A stretch of 7,540 nt of DNA from CAYVTV01 sp964454295. GTDB lineage: Bacteria > Bacteroidota > Bacteroidia > Bacteroidales > GCA-2748055. The position numbers were made by a program, and so were the translations under genes. A model generated the notes under the pieces. That model had not been told where the DNA came from. It was given only the letters and a program-made list of their open reading frames with translations, and did no database searches. Location: NCBI GenBank assembly GCA_964454295.1, contig CAYVTV010000206.1, positions 1 through 7,540 of the forward strand, written 5' to 3'. This document shows positions 7,328 through 7,540 of this stretch, piece after piece. How positions within the stretch are numbered: position 1 is the first letter of the stretch; every line of letters starts with the position of its first letter.

Positions 7328-7480
7328 GGGGCTGTCTCATAAGTCCTAATATGTTCAACCACAAAGGGCACAAAGGATAACACAAAGGACGCAAAGCGCT
7401 GGAAACCTGAGATATATACTTCGTGTCCTTTGTGCGTACTTTGAGTCCTTAGTGGTTAAAAACATTTATGAGACAGCCCC
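7328..7480. mobile_element. MITE-like nested imperfect palindrome with 15-bp terminal inverted repeats
   Basis: The 153-bp element starts with GGGGCTGTCTCATAA (7328-7342) and ends with its exact reverse complement (7466-7480). Inside, a second pair of long arms (about 7351-7396 and 7420-7465) matches in inverted orientation with scattered mismatches, sharing ATGTT, AACCAC and CACAAAGGAC. The left side has 8 extra bases (GTCCTAAT, 7343-7350) between the outer and inner arms. CACAAAGG recurs at 7360, 7369 and 7381, so the arms are also internally repetitive. The central loop is about 23 bp. There is no open reading frame of note and no clear target-site duplication in the flanks. The terminal sequence resembles, from memory, IS1182-like transposon ends; this is unverified. 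RNA across it would fold into one long hairpin. Confidence 0.75.
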
Positions 7481-7509
7481 AAAAATGACGGAATGAGAAT
7501 CTGCCGTAC

Positions 7510-7529
7510 AGACACAATATTTTGTGTCT
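7510..7529. repeat. REP-like hairpin near the right edge
   Basis: AGACACAA (7510-7517) and TTGTGTCT (7522-7529) are perfect 8-bp inverted arms around a 4-base TATT loop. The site lies 30 bp beyond the nested palindrome and 11 bp from the window end. It may belong to a larger repeat cut off by the edge. No T-run follows on the plus strand, so a terminator is not favoured. Confidence 0.6.
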
Positions 7530-7540
7530 CAACAACGAAA

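Overview
The window looks like chromosomal DNA of a member of the Bacteroidota, probably a Bacteroidales-like anaerobe or marine or environmental relative. The DNA is AT-rich. Starts lack Shine-Dalgarno sequences and have A/T-rich leaders. Boxes matching the Bacteroidota -7 element (TAnnTTTG) precede the genes, and the proteins have the style of that phylum. This placement is inferred from the sequence and was not tested by a search.

Layout, left to right: positions 1-131 hold no gene that I can support. A minus-strand gene (132-560) encodes methylmalonyl-CoA epimerase, a small cytoplasmic enzyme of propionate/succinate metabolism. Its 183-bp upstream gap holds a -7-type box that directly abuts an 8-bp-arm inverted repeat. 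Next, also on the minus strand, is a 1029-residue exported fusion protein (744-3833). It joins a NagZ-type family 3 beta-N-acetylglucosaminidase to a serine hydrolase of the beta-lactamase/AmiE fold. A 120-bp AT-rich divergent promoter region (3834-3953) separates it from a plus-strand gene (3954-7193) for an exported tricorn-type peptidase of 1079 residues, with beta-propellers, a PDZ domain and an S41-like catalytic core.

The last 347 bp (7194-7540) contain no gene and are packed with repeats. They hold a degenerating array of 8-bp units, a short GC-rich palindrome, a 153-bp nested imperfect palindrome with perfect 15-bp terminal inverted repeats (MITE-like), and a final 8-bp-arm hairpin close to the window edge.

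The two large divergent genes make biochemical sense together. The fusion protein has the two activities that Bacillus subtilis keeps in neighbouring NagZ and AmiE proteins for breaking down muropeptides (GlcNAc removal, then MurNAc/peptide separation). The secreted tricorn-like peptidase could act on the peptides in the same compartment. That link is an inference from adjacency and predicted location. The epimerase appears metabolically unrelated and probably has its own promoter. I see no defence system, CRISPR array, RNA gene or intact transposase in the window.
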